A DNA stretch of 64,000 nt from Granulimonas faecalis (GCF_022834715.1 NZ_BQKC01000001.1:1090501-1154500), one strand, 5' to 3'. Shown: positions 37,139 through 46,321, numbered from the stretch's first letter. Numbers and translations are program-made. Notes: a model not told the origin generated them from the letters alone.

Positions 37139-39025
37139 CTAGGAGGCGTCGTCCTCCCTCTTGGGCAGGAAGTCGTTGTCGCGGGTGAAGATGGCCATGA
37201 ACTCCTCGCCGGTGATGGTCTCCTTCACCTGGAGGTAGCGAGCCAGCTCGTGGAGCTTGAACTGGTTCTCGCGCAGGATCTTGAGGGCGTTTTGATGGGC
37301 CTCCTCGACAATGCGCATGACTTCGTCGTCGATCTCTTGCGCCGTCCCCTCCGAGCAGGTGAGGGCTGCGTCGCCGCCGAGATAGCGGTTCTGCACCTGG
37401 CCGAGGGCCACCATGCCGAAGCGGTCGCTCATGCCGTACTGGGTCACCATGTTGCGGGCGAGCTTCGTGGCGCGCTCGATGTCGTTGGAGGCGCCGGTAG
37501 TCACCTGCTTGAAGATGAGCTCCTCGGCCGAGCGGCCGCCGCACATGACGGCGATCTGCTCCATGGCCTCCTCCTTGGTGACCAGGTAGTGCTCGTCCTC
37601 CTCCACCTGCATGGTGTAGCCGAGGGCCCCCGAGGTGCGTGGCACGATGGTGATCTTGGAGACCGGGGCCTGGCCCTTCTGGGCGGCCGCCACCATGGCG
37701 TGGCCGATCTCGTGGTAGGCCACGATCTTTTTCTCCTTGTCGGAGAGAACCGTGGACTTGCGCTTCTCGCCGGCGATGACCACTTCCACGGACTCCTGGA
37801 TGTCCTCCTGGGTCACGCGGCTGCGGCCCATGCGCACGGCGCGAAGGGCAGCCTCGTTGATGATGTTGGAGAGGTCGGCGCCAGAGGCGCCGGGGGTGGC
37901 GCGGGCGATGACATCGAGGTCGATGGACCCCTCCATCTTCACGTCGTCGGCGTGAAGGGCGAGGATGGCCTTGCGGCCGGCAAGGTCGGGCAGCTCCACC
38001 GGCACGCGGCGATCAAAACGACCGGGGCGCAGCAAGGCCGGATCGAGGGTGTCGGGGCGGTTGGTGGCGCCGATGACCACGATGCCCTTGTGGTTGTCGA
38101 AGCCGTCCATCTCGGTGAGCAGCTGGTTCAGGGTCTGCTCGCGCTCGTCGTTAGTGGACAGCCCGGCGTCGCGGCGCTTGCCCACGGTATCGATCTCGTC
38201 GATGAACACGATGCAGGGGGCCTTCTCGTTGGCTTGCTTGAAGAGATCTCGCACCTTGGCGGCGCCGCGGCCCACGAACATCTCCACGAACTCGGAGCCC
38301 GAGATGGAGAAGAACGGCACCTTGGCCTCTCCGGCCACGGCCTTGGCCAGAAGCGTCTTGCCGGTGCCCGGAGGGCCCACGAGCAGGGCGCCGCGGGGAA
38401 GCTTGGCGCCGATGGCCTCGTAGCGCTGCGGCTTCTCGAGGAAGCTCACGAGCTCGGCCAAAGACTCCTTGGCCTCGTCCTGGCCGGCCACGTCCTTGAA
38501 AGTGACGCCCGTCTCCTTCTCGGCGACGACCTTGGCGCCGGACTTGCCAAAGCCGCCAAGGCCTCCCCCGCCGAAGCTCATGGACGGGCCATCGTCGCCC
38601 ATCGACTTTTTGAGCTGGCGGTTGAGGAACCAGCCGCCGAGGATGAGGAGCAAGATGGGCAGCCCGTAGATCATGAGGGCATAGAGCAGCATGTTGGAGG
38701 ACTCGTCGGGAATCTCGGCGGCAAACTGCACGTTGTGGTCCTCAAGGCGCTTGACGAGCGTGGTGTCGTTGGGGAAGGCGTTGCAGCGGTAGGTCTGGGC
38801 GCCGTCGCCCTCTCCCGTGACGAAGAGGATGGAGTCGTTGTTGGTGTTGAGCTGAACCTTCTCAACCTTGTTGTCGTCGACCATGGATATGAAAGTGGAG
38901 TAGTCCACCTCTTTCACCGACTGGCCGACCACGTTGGGATACACCACGGAACGCAAGACCACGACCACGACCACCGCGATGATGGCGTAGAGCATCATCG
39001 ACTGCCGCTTCTTCTTGTTGTCCAT
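37139..39025 (-). CDS. ftsH: ATP-dependent zinc metalloprotease FtsH
   Basis: Membrane-bound AAA+ protease (628 aa) that extracts and degrades membrane and regulatory proteins. Two membrane spans (about residues 10-28 and 108-128) flank an extracytoplasmic domain. A glycine-rich linker leads to the AAA domain with Walker A GPPGTGKT (217-224), Walker B IVFIDEID and RPGRFDRR. The zinc site is HEIGH (438-442) with a downstream third ligand region [12 protein letters not shown] at 39025 has GAGGAGG. The SpoU-type methyltransferase gene ends 131 nt upstream, and direct repeats lie in that gap. Confidence 0.97.
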   Translation of the reverse strand: MDNKKKRQSMMLYAIIAVVVVVVLRSVVYPNVVGQSVKEVDYSTFISMVDDNKVEKVQLNTNNDSILFVTGEGDGAQTYRCNAFPNDTTLVKRLEDHNVQFAAEIPDESSNMLLYALMIYGLPILLLILGGWFLNRQLKKSMGDDGPSMSFGGGGLGGFGKSGAKVVAEKETGVTFKDVAGQDEAKESLAELVSFLEKPQRYEAIGAKLPRGALLVGPPGTGKTLLAKAVAGEAKVPFFSISGSEFVEMFVGRGAAKVRDLFKQANEKAPCIVFIDEIDTVGKRRDAGLSTNDEREQTLNQLLTEMDGFDNHKGIVVIGATNRPDTLDPALLRPGRFDRRVPVELPDLAGRKAILALHADDVKMEGSIDLDVIARATPGASGADLSNIINEAALRAVRMGRSRVTQEDIQESVEVVIAGEKRKSTVLSDKEKKIVAYHEIGHAMVAAAQKGQAPVSKITIVPRTSGALGYTMQVEEDEHYLVTKEEAMEQIAVMCGGRSAEELIFKQVTTGASNDIERATKLARNMVTQYGMSDRFGMVALGQVQNRYLGGDAALTCSEGTAQEIDDEVMRIVEEAHQNALKILRENQFKLHELARYLQVKETITGEEFMAIFTRDNDFLPKREDDAS

Positions 39026-39067
39026 GGGCACCTCCTCACTGGGTCGCAGGCGGGGCAGACCCCGCGG

Positions 39068-39095
39068 AACATACGTTTGGACATTCAAACATACG
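39068..39095 (-). repeat. Pair of 8-bp direct repeats upstream of ftsH
   Basis: The minus-strand octamer CGTATGTT occurs twice, starting 20 bp apart, about 50 nt upstream of the ftsH ATG; the bases between also form a GTTTG/CAAAC inverted repeat. Two helical turns between copies would put two bound proteins on the same DNA face. Function as an operator is inferred. Confidence 0.4.
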
Positions 39096-39156
39096 GGGCC
39101 CGCGGGGGCGGCGGCCCAGGGCGGGCAGACCAAAAGAACCACAAGCCCGTGCGAGC

Positions 39157-39969
39157 CTATCTGCGGCAGTACTGCCAGAAGAAGACGGCGCTCGCAGCCG
39201 CCACGTTCAAAGAGTCGATGCCGTGCGCCATGGGGATGCGCACCACACGATCGGCAAGGGCCACGGTGGAGGGCGCCAGGCCGTCGCCCTCCGTGCCGAA
39301 GAGGAGCGCCGGCTGTTCGACAGCATCGGCTGCGGCCGATCCGAGCTCCAAGGCGTCGGCGGAAAGGGCGCAGGCCACCACGGTGAACCCGTGACCGTGA
39401 AGGAGCTCGACGCCCTCTTCGGGCCACGGGCCGGTGCGTGCCCACGGCACGGAGAAGACGCTTCCCATGGACACGCGCACGCAGCGCCTGGCCAAAGGGT
39501 CGGCGCACGTGGGCGTGAGGAGAACGGCGTCGCACCCCAACGCCGCAGCAGAGCGGAAGATGGCGCCTACATTGGTGGTGTCGGTCACCGCCTCCACCAC
39601 GGCGCACGTCTTCGCCTGGGCAAGGACCTCGTCTGCCGGACGCGGGGCCGGGCGCTCCATGGCGCACAGGACGCCGCGATTGTGCGGGTAGCCCACGATG
39701 CGCGAGATCTCCTCGCGGTCGAGGACGAACACGGGAACATCGGGGCCGGCGGCCTCAATAAGCGCGGCCGCCTGACCGAGGCGACGGTCCTCGAGCAGAA
39801 AGGCCACAGGGCGGACGCAGGCCGCAAGCGCGCTTCGCACGACCTTGGCCGATTCGGCGATGAAGATGCCGTGCTCCGCCTCGACGGATCGACGCAGCTC
39901 GTGGTCGGTGAGGCCGCAGAACAAGGCGAGGCGCGGATCGTCGAGACCTGCCGTGCAGCGTATTTCCAT
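39157..39969 (-). CDS. SpoU/TrmH-family RNA 2'-O-methyltransferase
   Basis: 270 aa SPOUT methyltransferase that probably methylates ribose in rRNA or tRNA. N-terminal RNA-binding/substrate domain to about residue 110, then the trefoil-knot domain with motif 1 [21 protein letters not shown], motif 2 [12 protein letters not shown] and motif 3 LFGTEGDGL...[24 protein letters not shown] 39969 has GAGG at 6 nt. It is divergent from the L,D-transpeptidase gene (121 nt apart). The exact RNA target cannot be read from sequence. Confidence 0.9.
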   Translation of the reverse strand: MEIRCTAGLDDPRLALFCGLTDHELRRSVEAEHGIFIAESAKVVRSALAACVRPVAFLLEDRRLGQAAALIEAAGPDVPVFVLDREEISRIVGYPHNRGVLCAMERPAPRPADEVLAQAKTCAVVEAVTDTTNVGAIFRSAAALGCDAVLLTPTCADPLARRCVRVSMGSVFSVPWARTGPWPEEGVELLHGHGFTVVACALSADALELGSAAADAVEQPALLFGTEGDGLAPSTVALADRVVRIPMAHGIDSLNVAAASAVFFWQYCRR

Positions 39970-40090
39970 CGTGACCTCAAAACTTCCACTAATGAACTTC
40001 CGCAGACGACCGCTGCGGCCTTGGGTTACCATACACCCTGTCTGACGATTCGCGGCGCGCAGGCGCCGACACCCATGGAAGCGAAGCAGC

Positions 40091-41548
40091 ATGGCCAACC
40101 ATCCCACGGGCGCGAAAGTGCCCAAACTGCCCAAAGGTGCCCGGATCGCCCTGATAGTCGCAGGAGCCGTCGCGGCCCTCTACCTTGTGGGGGTCGTGGT
40201 TTTCTCCAACGTCTTCATGCCCAACACGCGCATCCTCGGCCGCAACGTGTCGCTGCGCACCGCCGCCGACGTCCAGTCGGGCCTCACCGACCGCACCGAT
40301 GCCTACACGCTCCATGTGACAGGCGAGAACCTCGACCTCACCATCAAGTCGTCAGAGGTCGGCCTCACGTTCGACGCCGCAGCCTATGTGCGCGACGCCA
40401 TCTCTGAGACACACCCCTGGCTGTGGCCGGCTGAGGTCTTTCTCTCCCACGACCTCACCCATGCCCGGGGCTCCTCTTACGACCGAGACAAAGTGACCAC
40501 CCTTGTGAACTCCGCTGTGGACGCCGCCAACGCCAAGGGCACCGACGCCGTAGACGCCACCATCGCCTATGACAGCGCCAGCACATCCTTCGTCGTGACC
40601 GAGGAGAAGGCCGGCACGAAAATCGATGGCCAGAAGGCGGTCGCCACCGTCGAAGGGGCCCTCGACACCCTGGAGCGCAGCGTGTCTTTGCCCGCCGACG
40701 ACTACGTCCAGGCCAAGGTCACCAAAGACGCCCCCGAGCTCGCGAAGGCGGCCGAGGAGGCCAACTCGTTCCTCACGGCCAAGCTCTCCTTGAACCTCGA
40801 CGGCAAGGACGCCGGCACCATCGACGCCTCCAAGATCATCGACTGGGTGACGCTGGACGGCAATCTCAAGGCCACGCTCAACGAGGACGCCATCAAGGAA
40901 TGGGGCAGCGGAGAGCTCTCCCGCAGCCTCGACACCGTGGGCACGGAGCGCTCCTACACGCGGCCCGACGGCAAGGTCGTGACCGTGGTGGGAGGCACCT
41001 ACGGGTGGAACGTGGACTCCGGCTCTCTTGCCGACCTCATCGTCGCCGGCGTGAAGGAGGGCAAGACCGCCACCATCGACATCCCCACCCATCAGACGGC
41101 GCAGGCCCTCCCCGACGCCTCGGGGCGCGACTGGGGTAACTCCTACGTGGACGTCGACCTTGCCGAGCAGCACGCCCGCTTCTATGACGCCAACGGCTCC
41201 CTGGCATGGGAGGCCGACATCGTGAGCGGCGACGCGTCCAAGAACTACCAGACCCCCACGGGCGTCTACTTCATCGACGACTACTTCAACAAGTCGAACC
41301 CAGAAAGCACCCTCATCGGCAAAAAGGACCCCGAGACCGGAAAGCCCGAGTACGAGACCCCTGTCTCCTACTGGATGCCGTTCGTAGGCAACTCCATCGG
41401 CCTCCATGACGCCAGCTGGCGCGGCTCCTTTGGCGGGTCCATCTACCAGAGCAACGGCAGCCACGGCTGCGTGAACCTCCCGCCCGACAAAGCCGCCGAG
41501 CTGTGCTCGCTCATCGACCGCGGTACGGTCGTGGCGGTCCACGGCTAA
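40091..41548 (+). CDS. L,D-transpeptidase (YkuD domain) with PG4-like domains
   Basis: Membrane-anchored wall cross-linking enzyme, 485 aa. A short basic N-terminus precedes one signal-anchor span (about residues 17-40). Residues about 45-330 form the repeated peptidoglycan-binding (PG4-type) region. The C-terminal YkuD domain has GLHDASWRGSFGG and the catalytic SHGCVNL with His458 and Cys460. It forms 3-3 cross-links or attaches substrates to meso-diaminopimelate; the substrate here is inferred. The Shine-Dalgarno is weak (GGAAG). It ends at a terminator facing the exported-protein cluster. Confidence 0.93.
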   Translation: MANHPTGAKVPKLPKGARIALIVAGAVAALYLVGVVVFSNVFMPNTRILGRNVSLRTAADVQSGLTDRTDAYTLHVTGENLDLTIKSSEVGLTFDAAAYVRDAISETHPWLWPAEVFLSHDLTHARGSSYDRDKVTTLVNSAVDAANAKGTDAVDATIAYDSASTSFVVTEEKAGTKIDGQKAVATVEGALDTLERSVSLPADDYVQAKVTKDAPELAKAAEEANSFLTAKLSLNLDGKDAGTIDASKIIDWVTLDGNLKATLNEDAIKEWGSGELSRSLDTVGTERSYTRPDGKVVTVVGGTYGWNVDSGSLADLIVAGVKEGKTATIDIPTHQTAQALPDASGRDWGNSYVDVDLAEQHARFYDANGSLAWEADIVSGDASKNYQTPTGVYFIDDYFNKSNPESTLIGKKDPETGKPEYETPVSYWMPFVGNSIGLHDASWRGSFGGSIYQSNGSHGCVNLPPDKAAELCSLIDRGTVVAVHG

Positions 41549-41572
41549 AACTTGGTTTGAAACGCGCACGGG

Positions 41573-41611
41573 TCGGCCCGCAGCCTTTCAAAATGGCTGC
41601 GGGCCGATTTT
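41573..41611 (+). terminator. Rho-independent terminator of the L,D-transpeptidase gene
   Basis: A perfect 13-bp stem TCGGCCCGCAGCC with a 9-nt loop followed by TTTT. Its T-run touches the stop codon of the convergent gene at 41612, so it may serve both. Confidence 0.88.
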
Positions 41612-43375
41612 CTATGGCTCGAGCGACAGGTCGTTCACGGCTGCGGCCGCGTGGCCGAACCAGCGGTCGGTGACCTTCTCATTGGTGAACGTGCACTCCA
41701 AGCCGGAAGTGTCGGGCACCGTCCCATATGAGAGCGTCAAACGACGGCCCTCGCGTTCCCAGGGCCCCTTTCCCGCAGCCTCGACCAGCCGATAGCGAGA
41801 CACCGGCACCTCTTCAACGACGATTGCGTCGATGGACGTGGGATTAAAGGGAGTGAGGTCGAACGTGGCCTGGGCGGCCACCCACCCGTCGCCCGCGTCT
41901 GCACGGTCGCCCTCGAACGAGGCCAGCCCGTAGAGGGTTGCAAGGTCCCCCTTGGCGCCGCGCACCGTCACCTTGAAGGGAAACGAGGGCATGCCATGGG
42001 CGACCAGCAGGTCTCGCGCCTTGACCCGCTTGACCACCACGAGCTCCTTGGGGGCGGACGCCACCTTTACCTTCACGGCGTTGGACTGCTTCTCAACGTT
42101 TTGCTGGGTCCTCGTGACCACGGTGGTGATCGCTCGGTTGACGACCGTTCCCGAGGCGTCGTTTTTAAGCGTGGCAGTGACCTGAAAGGTGAGTCCCAGC
42201 ACTGCCTTCTGGGTGTCCACGGCCGTCGCGGTGACCCGGCTCCCGCTCACCGCAACCCTCCAGTTGTCGGAGACGTCCTTGTCGCCCTGGAAGACCCTCA
42301 CTTTTGCCGTGGAGGGGTCGAAGCGGCTGTTGAGGTCGTCGACGAAGCGCACGACCTGGGGCTTGTTGCTCTCTACGACGTAGGGCAGCGCCTGCTCCAC
42401 CTCGAACGTGACAGTCTGGCCCGGCAGCGCTGTGGCAAAGGCAGGGTCCGGGACCGGCTTGCCCGCCACCGCCGTCACCGACTTCACGGGGTCGTAGACC
42501 GGGTCGTCGGCGATGGGCGGGTAGCTTTCGGGATAGATGGAGCGAAACGCGGTGCTGCACTCTTCGCCCTGCCAGCGCAGCTGCGCCCGTCCGCCCTTCA
42601 TAAAGGCCACGAAGTCGGTACGCGAGCCGTCGTCGCCCGCCCCGTCGACGGGGCGGAAAAGGCCCTTGGACAAATCGTCGCGGGAGAGCCGCGTGTTCTT
42701 CCCCACGTACACGTCATTGGCAAATCCCGAGACGAGCTCTATGGTCTCGCGGGAGAAGGGGCCGCCGGTCCACTGGTCGAGGTCGCGCAGCCAGAGGAGG
42801 ACGCGTCCCTCGAAAGGCCTGCCCGTGTCGCTCAAAGTCACCTCGAGACGGTTGGCTATGGAGATGCCGATGCTCATCTTGGCGGAATCCCACGGCCGCC
42901 CCGCCACGGGAACGAGGGACCCGGCCTCCCAGTCGAGCGCGCTGCCCGACACGCCCGGCGTCCTCAGAAACGTCGGCAGTCCGCCGGCCATCTCAGGGCT
43001 TTTGTTGCTCCAGGTCACATCCATGGCCAGGGTCACGTCAAGAGAGCGGCCGTCCAAGGCGGTGCCCGCCTTGCGGTAGACGAGCCTGACAGCATCCTTC
43101 ACGGTTTTGGGCGCGCTCTCAGGAGAATAGGATGTGTCGTCCACGTAATAGCGCACAGCACCGTCGGCCTCCTTTCTCGTCTTGACCGCAGGTGAGCAGC
43201 TCACCTCGTCGGGCAGCCTGCCGTCGAAACGGTTGAGGTAGGCCTCGGTCACCGGCACCTCGTTGTACGAGTCCACATAGGCGACCTCGTAGGCCATGGC
43301 AATGCCCGGCACAACGAACAGCGCCGCAAAGGCCGCCGTCGCTGCGAGAGCCCCCAGAGAAGCACAGCGCCTCAT
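41612..43375 (-). CDS. Secreted surface protein with an FctA/pilin-like C-terminal domain
   Basis: 587 aa, last gene of the SipW-linked cluster. A signal peptide ends near residue 28 (VVPGIAMA). Residues about 30-290 are a beta-rich domain of no recognised family. About 300-430 contain an adhesin-like stretch (GQTVTFEVEQALPYVV). The final 150 residues (starting ELVVVKRVKARDLLVAHG, ending CTFTNEK) resemble FctA/Spy0128-type pilin domains. No LPxTG or membrane span follows, so it is either released or held by another subunit. The start overlaps the preceding gene by 4 nt (ATGA). Function unknown; a tip adhesin is one reading. Confidence 0.72.
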   Translation of the reverse strand: MRRCASLGALAATAAFAALFVVPGIAMAYEVAYVDSYNEVPVTEAYLNRFDGRLPDEVSCSPAVKTRKEADGAVRYYVDDTSYSPESAPKTVKDAVRLVYRKAGTALDGRSLDVTLAMDVTWSNKSPEMAGGLPTFLRTPGVSGSALDWEAGSLVPVAGRPWDSAKMSIGISIANRLEVTLSDTGRPFEGRVLLWLRDLDQWTGGPFSRETIELVSGFANDVYVGKNTRLSRDDLSKGLFRPVDGAGDDGSRTDFVAFMKGGRAQLRWQGEECSTAFRSIYPESYPPIADDPVYDPVKSVTAVAGKPVPDPAFATALPGQTVTFEVEQALPYVVESNKPQVVRFVDDLNSRFDPSTAKVRVFQGDKDVSDNWRVAVSGSRVTATAVDTQKAVLGLTFQVTATLKNDASGTVVNRAITTVVTRTQQNVEKQSNAVKVKVASAPKELVVVKRVKARDLLVAHGMPSFPFKVTVRGAKGDLATLYGLASFEGDRADAGDGWVAAQATFDLTPFNPTSIDAIVVEEVPVSRYRLVEAAGKGPWEREGRRLTLSYGTVPDTSGLECTFTNEKVTDRWFGHAAAAVNDLSLEP

Positions 43376-44022
43376 ACGTCCCCCTTTCTAGGTCGCGCGC
43401 CAAGGACCGCCGCCGTGGCCAGCGCCGCAAAAGCAAGGAGCGAGGCGCCAACAGACGAAAGGCGGTCACCGGTACGGGCCATAGAGCCCACGCGCTCCTG
43501 GCCTGCCACGGCTTCTTCGGCCACCCCCTCCCCGGCCAGCTCGTCGGCGCAAAGAACCACGTCCACGGCTGCCTCGCGCAAGGCCGCGCCGTTGCCAGCC
43601 GACTCGTCCACAGACAAGGAGAACCCGATGCCCACCTGCTCGCCAGGCGCCAAAGTGCCAAGCTCCAACGGGCTGGAAACACCCTCGAACACCGCAGGTC
43701 CGTCGAACAGGAGCTCGCCGCTTTCCGCCGTGAGCGTGAGGCGCGCCTCCTCGAGCAAGACCTCGGACACGGCGTCTCCCGGCTCCGTCCACAGCGTCAC
43801 GACAATGGGTGCCTCGCCGCCGTTCTCCAAAGACAGGCCGCCCTCCTGCCTGTCGCCGGGCACGGCACGCTCGAAGGCCTCCGTGAGCTGTGCCACGTCC
43901 GCAGCGAATCCCTCCGGGCCCCGGTAGATCGCTTCGGCATCGAGCGCCAGCACCGTACGGGGTCCGGCCAGCGCGCACACCAGAGTGCAGCCCGCAAGCG
44001 CGAGCGGTAGCCGCGTCCTCAT
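43372..44022 (-). CDS. Exported protein with C-terminal membrane anchor and LPxTG-like MARTG motif
   Basis: 216 aa. Signal peptide (about residues 1-26). Residues 27-175 look like one beta-sandwich (VVTLWTEPGDAVSEVLLEEA, LELGTLAPGEQVGIGFSLSV), as in TasA/camelysin-like subunits. The end is MARTG (181-185)-Asp, a hydrophobic span (about 190-207) and RPRK, the layout of a sortase signal with Ala in place of Pro. It overlaps both neighbours by ATGA. Probably the wall-attached base or anchor of the cluster's product; this is inferred. Confidence 0.68.
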   Translation of the reverse strand: MRTRLPLALAGCTLVCALAGPRTVLALDAEAIYRGPEGFAADVAQLTEAFERAVPGDRQEGGLSLENGGEAPIVVTLWTEPGDAVSEVLLEEARLTLTAESGELLFDGPAVFEGVSSPLELGTLAPGEQVGIGFSLSVDESAGNGAALREAAVDVVLCADELAGEGVAEEAVAGQERVGSMARTGDRLSSVGASLLAFAALATAAVLGARPRKGDV

Positions 44023-44579
44023 GGGTCGCTCCTTTTTGCAACGCAGCGCTCCACGGCAACGTCTCCCCAGGGCGACGCAGACCCGAACTCCGGTGACACG
44101 TGGTCTCGCTGTATGGCCTCCACCACGGTCGTGAACTCCGCCTTTCTACCGAGAGACGAGCCGTCTTTCCACGGGTCGTAAAGGTCCTCGGTCCACGTGA
44201 CCGCCTCGCCCTCCTCGAGCGGCCGCTCAAGGTAGGCGTTGCCGTCGGCCGATACGACGAACCCTTCGGGAACGGCTGCAGGCTCCAAGACCGCGTCCTT
44301 TCTTCCGCCGAGGCTCGCCACGGTGCGGACGCGCACCCAGCACGGCGCCCCCTCGTTTCGGATGTCCACGGCATGGGGCACGGCGGACTCGGCGACAATG
44401 CCAGTCCCCTCCTCAATGCGGTGGTCGTCGAGGCCGATGTCCACGGTATCGGTGGCCAGATGTGCCATGGCACGCCACAGCGACTGGCTCGACCCCAAGC
44501 CGACGGGTGCCTGAGCGACAAGGGCCGCCATGGCCAGCACTCCGAGACCCAGCGCAGGACGCCTTCCAAGCGTTTTCAT
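44019..44579 (-). CDS. Exported TasA/camelysin-like subunit
   Basis: 186 aa. A signal sequence (about 1-28) is followed by SLWRAMAHLATDTVDIGLDD, matching the start of mature TasA/camelysin-type proteins, where an early strand reads like N-x-F-x-x-G-x-V-x-I. The rest is beta-rich with Trp residues in TWTEDLYDPWKDGSS. A GGAGGAG Shine-Dalgarno lies inside the upstream gene and the ATG overlaps that gene's stop. Likely a fibre or matrix subunit; family assignment is by pattern only. Confidence 0.65.
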   Translation of the reverse strand: MKTLGRRPALGLGVLAMAALVAQAPVGLGSSQSLWRAMAHLATDTVDIGLDDHRIEEGTGIVAESAVPHAVDIRNEGAPCWVRVRTVASLGGRKDAVLEPAAVPEGFVVSADGNAYLERPLEEGEAVTWTEDLYDPWKDGSSLGRKAEFTTVVEAIQRDHVSPEFGSASPWGDVAVERCVAKRSDP

Positions 44580-45109
44580 GACTCCTCCTCTCCTCTCAGA
44601 GCGGCGAATGCCGCCTGGGCGTTTGGGAACCCACTCGATTGGACGCTCTCTACGTAGACGAGCACCTGAAGGTCGCGGGGCGCAGACGGGGCGTCGAGGT
44701 ACAAGCCGCTCAACAGGGGCGGACTCACCTCGCCCGGGGCGATCGGGGCCCGGCATGTGCGGTAGCCGTCCGCGTCCGGTGCGCCCCAGCCGGAAGTGCC
44801 CCATGAGAACGAGCAGTCGACCTGCGAGGTGGACGGCACGGCCAAGGCACGCACATAGCAGGGCACATTCCCGGTGTTTCTCACCCGGACGTTCTTCTTG
44901 ACCCATCCGTCGCGCTTGGGGTTGGGGTCGAAGTCCTCGACGATCTCCACCTTCTCCTCGCCCACGGAGAGGACATTGGGCACCTCCTGCGTTCGAGCGT
45001 TCAGAAAGGCCAGCGCAGGAGGTGCGGCAGTGCCCAGAAGCACCGCCAAACCCCAGGCCGCGGCCACCTTGCCGGCAGGACGCGCACGCCTTTTCGCCCC
45101 GCAGCTCAT
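44576..45109 (-). CDS. SipW-type signal peptide protein, TasA/camelysin-like
   Basis: 177 aa from ATG 45109. Basic N-terminus, hydrophobic core, then ALAFLNARTQEVPNVLSVG, which aligns with the FFSDTDSVTNVVSVA segment of the next upstream gene; this is the hallmark of SipW-processed subunits. Residues 80-177 are beta-rich with two cysteines (PCYVRALAVPSTS, DCSFSWGTSGWG). ATGA overlaps at both ends. Probably a secreted structural subunit processed by the SipW-like peptidase at 45815-46321. Confidence 0.68.
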   Translation of the reverse strand: MSCGAKRRARPAGKVAAAWGLAVLLGTAAPPALAFLNARTQEVPNVLSVGEEKVEIVEDFDPNPKRDGWVKKNVRVRNTGNVPCYVRALAVPSTSQVDCSFSWGTSGWGAPDADGYRTCRAPIAPGEVSPPLLSGLYLDAPSAPRDLQVLVYVESVQSSGFPNAQAAFAALRGEEES

Positions 45110-45798
45110 GGCTCGACCGGATCCTCGGGGGCGTCGAGACCCTGGAGGGCCCCCCATGCCTCGGACGGCGACGAGAAGCCATGGGCCTGCACGCCGAAGC
45201 CCTTGACGTCGATGGAACAAGTGCCCGAGACGGACCCCTCCAACACGTCGGCCATGGTCACCTGGGTGAAGACGGGCGGCGTCTGGGCCCCTACGGCAAC
45301 GGCGTCTTTAGCGAGGTAGGTGTGCACAGCGGCCGAGCCGTCCTCCGTGAGGAAAGCCGTTCCGTACTCCTCCCAGCCCTCGCCCAGCTCCCAGGAGAAG
45401 AGCTCGGCCGGGGCAGGGTCGCGCCTCCTGCCGTCCTCCCCCACCAGCGAGACCTCGTGCACCGGCACGCTCACCTGCGCCATGCACCACGAGTCGACAC
45501 CCGCCTTGTTGGCCACGCGCGGGTCCTTGGCTACCACCTGCCCTGGGGCGAGGTTCTGGGCCGCATCGGGGACCCCGTCTCCGTCGCCGTCCTCAAGGTT
45601 CCACGCAGGCTCCTCCACGGCCACGTCGAGCCTCTCCGCAACGGAGACCACGTTGGTGACCGAGTCGGTGTCTGAGAAGAACGCCACCGCGCCCCCGACC
45701 ACGACCGTTGCCGCCATCGATGCCGCGGCCACAGCCACCACAGCCTTCTTGGCCATCCTCTTGCGCCTCAACTTCCACAACGCCTGACTCCTTTTCAT
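45106..45798 (-). CDS. SipW-type signal peptide protein, TasA/camelysin-like (major subunit candidate)
   Basis: 230 aa from ATG 45798 with AAGGAGG, the strongest Shine-Dalgarno of the cluster. Long basic start, hydrophobic core and GGAVAFFSDTDSVTNVVSV; the A-F-F-S-D-T pattern is the alternate signal peptide recognised by SipW-like peptidases. Mature part contains an aspartate-rich DGDGDGVPDAAQN, a possible calcium loop, then beta strands. First subunit gene after the peptidase (16-nt gap). Its ribosome site and position suggest that it is made in largest amount. Confidence 0.72.
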   Translation of the reverse strand: MKRSQALWKLRRKRMAKKAVVAVAAASMAATVVVGGAVAFFSDTDSVTNVVSVAERLDVAVEEPAWNLEDGDGDGVPDAAQNLAPGQVVAKDPRVANKAGVDSWCMAQVSVPVHEVSLVGEDGRRRDPAPAELFSWELGEGWEEYGTAFLTEDGSAAVHTYLAKDAVAVGAQTPPVFTQVTMADVLEGSVSGTCSIDVKGFGVQAHGFSSPSEAWGALQGLDAPEDPVEP

Positions 45799-45814
45799 GA
45801 CCCCTCCTTTTCTC

Positions 45815-46321
45815 CTAGCCCACAACGGGGCGTTTACCTCGACGTCTTTTGGGACGCCTTGGAATTGCGGCGCCCGGGAGCAAGCACAGGGCAGCGTCCA
45901 GGACAACCAGCGCGCAGACGGCCTGGGCCCGATGCTCTGCAAGCGCGCACAAAGCCGCGCCTGCCGCAGGGACGCTCAACACCAGACGGCCGACAAGCGC
46001 CTCGGCGCGAACCGTCCCGGGGTCGGGCTCGTCGTTTCGGTCACCTTTGCAGACAAGCGAGCCGTCGCCGGACACGGACACGACGCGATGGACCACCACC
46101 GTCCCCGCCCTCTCGTAGGCGACGACCTCGCCCTCTACAGGCGCCCTGCCCCCGACAGGGGCACAGACTGCCAGGGACCCCACGGAAACGGAAGGCTCCA
46201 TGGAGCCCGTGGCTATGGCATAGGCGCCCCACCCCAGCGCCTCGGCGCCCAAGGACACAAACACGACAGCGACCAAGACGACGATCTGGGCATTGATGAT
46301 GAGAGAGCGAAACCTGCCCAT
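45815..46321 (-). CDS. sipW: SipW-like ER-type signal peptidase I
   Basis: 168 aa membrane peptidase. N-terminal span (about 7-27) followed by ATGSMEPSVSVGS with nucleophile Ser40. The second catalytic position is His78 in VVVHRVV, not Lys, which marks the ER/SipW branch of family S26. The conserved CKGDRNDEPDPG (about 91-102) gives the acidic residue. A C-terminal span (about 118-150) and basic tail follow. ATG 46321 has GGAGG. First gene of the cluster; it should process the downstream subunits with A-F-[FL] signal ends. Confidence 0.88.
   Translation of the reverse strand: MGRFRSLIINAQIVVLVAVVFVSLGAEALGWGAYAIATGSMEPSVSVGSLAVCAPVGGRAPVEGEVVAYERAGTVVVHRVVSVSGDGSLVCKGDRNDEPDPGTVRAEALVGRLVLSVPAAGAALCALAEHRAQAVCALVVLDAALCLLPGAAIPRRPKRRRGKRPVVG

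Noticed and set aside
39026-39156. CtsR or HspR site upstream of ftsH
   Set aside because: The repeats do not match the heptad GGTCAAA or the CTTGAGT...ACTCAAG pattern.
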